From the NCBI GenBank assembly GCA_038243395.1, contig JBBSRC010000009.1, positions 6,338-70,337 of the forward strand: 64,000 nt of DNA, given 5' to 3'. Origin of the DNA: Gelidibacter sp038243395. GTDB lineage: Bacteria; Bacteroidota; Bacteroidia; Flavobacteriales; Flavobacteriaceae. Under the pieces are notes generated by a model. It was not told where the DNA came from, did not search any database, and saw only the letters and a program-made list of their open reading frames with translations. The position numbers were made by a program, and so were the translations under genes. Shown piece by piece: positions 63,891-64,000 of this stretch. How positions within the stretch are numbered: position 1 is the first letter of the stretch; each line of letters begins with the position of its first letter.

Positions 63891-64000
63891 GTTTCTAGTT
63901 TCTAGTTTCTAGTTTCTAGTTTCTAGTTTCTAGTTTCTAGTTTCTAGTTTCTAGTTTCTAGTTTCTAGTTTCTAGTTTCTAGTTTCTAGTTTCTAGTTTC
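63891..64000. repeat. Heptanucleotide tandem repeat (TTTCTAG), at least 15 copies
   Basis: A perfect run of TTTCTAG units reaching the right edge of the window, so the true length is unknown. It begins 11 nt upstream of the trhO -7 element. It is the longest of three 7-bp arrays here. Confidence 0.92.

Noticed and set aside
5187..64000. CRISPR array or phage region
   Set aside because: The tandem arrays here have no unique spacers, no cas genes are present, and no phage structural or integrase genes were seen apart from the IS3 transposase.

Overview
This window is chromosomal DNA from a Bacteroidota bacterium, most likely family Flavobacteriaceae. The evidence is the AT-rich composition, the lack of Shine-Dalgarno sequences, repeated TAnnTTTG promoter -7 elements, gliding-motility lipoprotein GldH, and type IX secretion (T9SS) C-terminal sorting domains. 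S46 dipeptidyl peptidase, FeoAB, HemJ and a RicT/PSP1 protein fit the same picture. I do not assign a genus.

Layout. 1-5.3 kb: rseP (cut by the window edge), a SCO1/SenC copper chaperone, and feoA-feoB with a tiny FeoB-associated Cys protein. 5.9-10.7 kb: a large T9SS-secreted pectin-lyase-fold protein and an S9 peptidase. 10.9-16.6 kb: a DtxR-type regulator divergent from a Tro/Znu-like metal ABC transporter whose two permeases carry winged-helix-like tails. 16.6-22.3 kb: an amidase and an M14 peptidase facing a PBP4 / alpha-oxoamine synthase / dipeptide epimerase cluster, together suggesting cell-wall peptide turnover. 22.6-36.2 kb: housekeeping genes (DnaJ-like, bacilliredoxin, PlsC, acyl-ACP desaturase, HD hydrolase, TraB/GumN, radical SAM, S46 peptidase, enoyl-CoA hydratase, histidine kinase) and a broken TPR-AraC regulator. 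36.5-48.1 kb: a heme locus, hemH-MATE-hemJ on minus and hemA-hemCD-hemE-EI24-GNAT-hemF-hemB on plus, with an AraC regulator divergent from hemA. It covers every step from glutamyl-tRNA to heme except hemL. 48.2-55.2 kb: Lrp, CNNM/CBS protein, an O6-alkylguanine transferase without a normal start codon, a GIY-YIG protein, a decayed IS3-family element, a serine hydrolase, an internally deleted S41 peptidase and an exonuclease. 55.2-56.4 kb has no gene but holds a possible IS21-type end. 56.4-64 kb: 3-oxoacid CoA-transferase, a ricT-gldH-PBP1A operon, an orphan T9SS domain and trhO.

The most unusual theme is at gene borders. Several families of small repeats (a REP-like hairpin, an inverted-arm element, a 23-bp repeat, and 7-bp tandem arrays) sit directly after stop codons or within about 20 nt of start codons, often in a fixed orientation. 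One REP hairpin has three 23-bp units inserted in its loop. In the heme operon the repeats supply stop codons and abut start codons. No CRISPR, phage, tRNA or rRNA was seen, and I found no clearly new multi-gene system.
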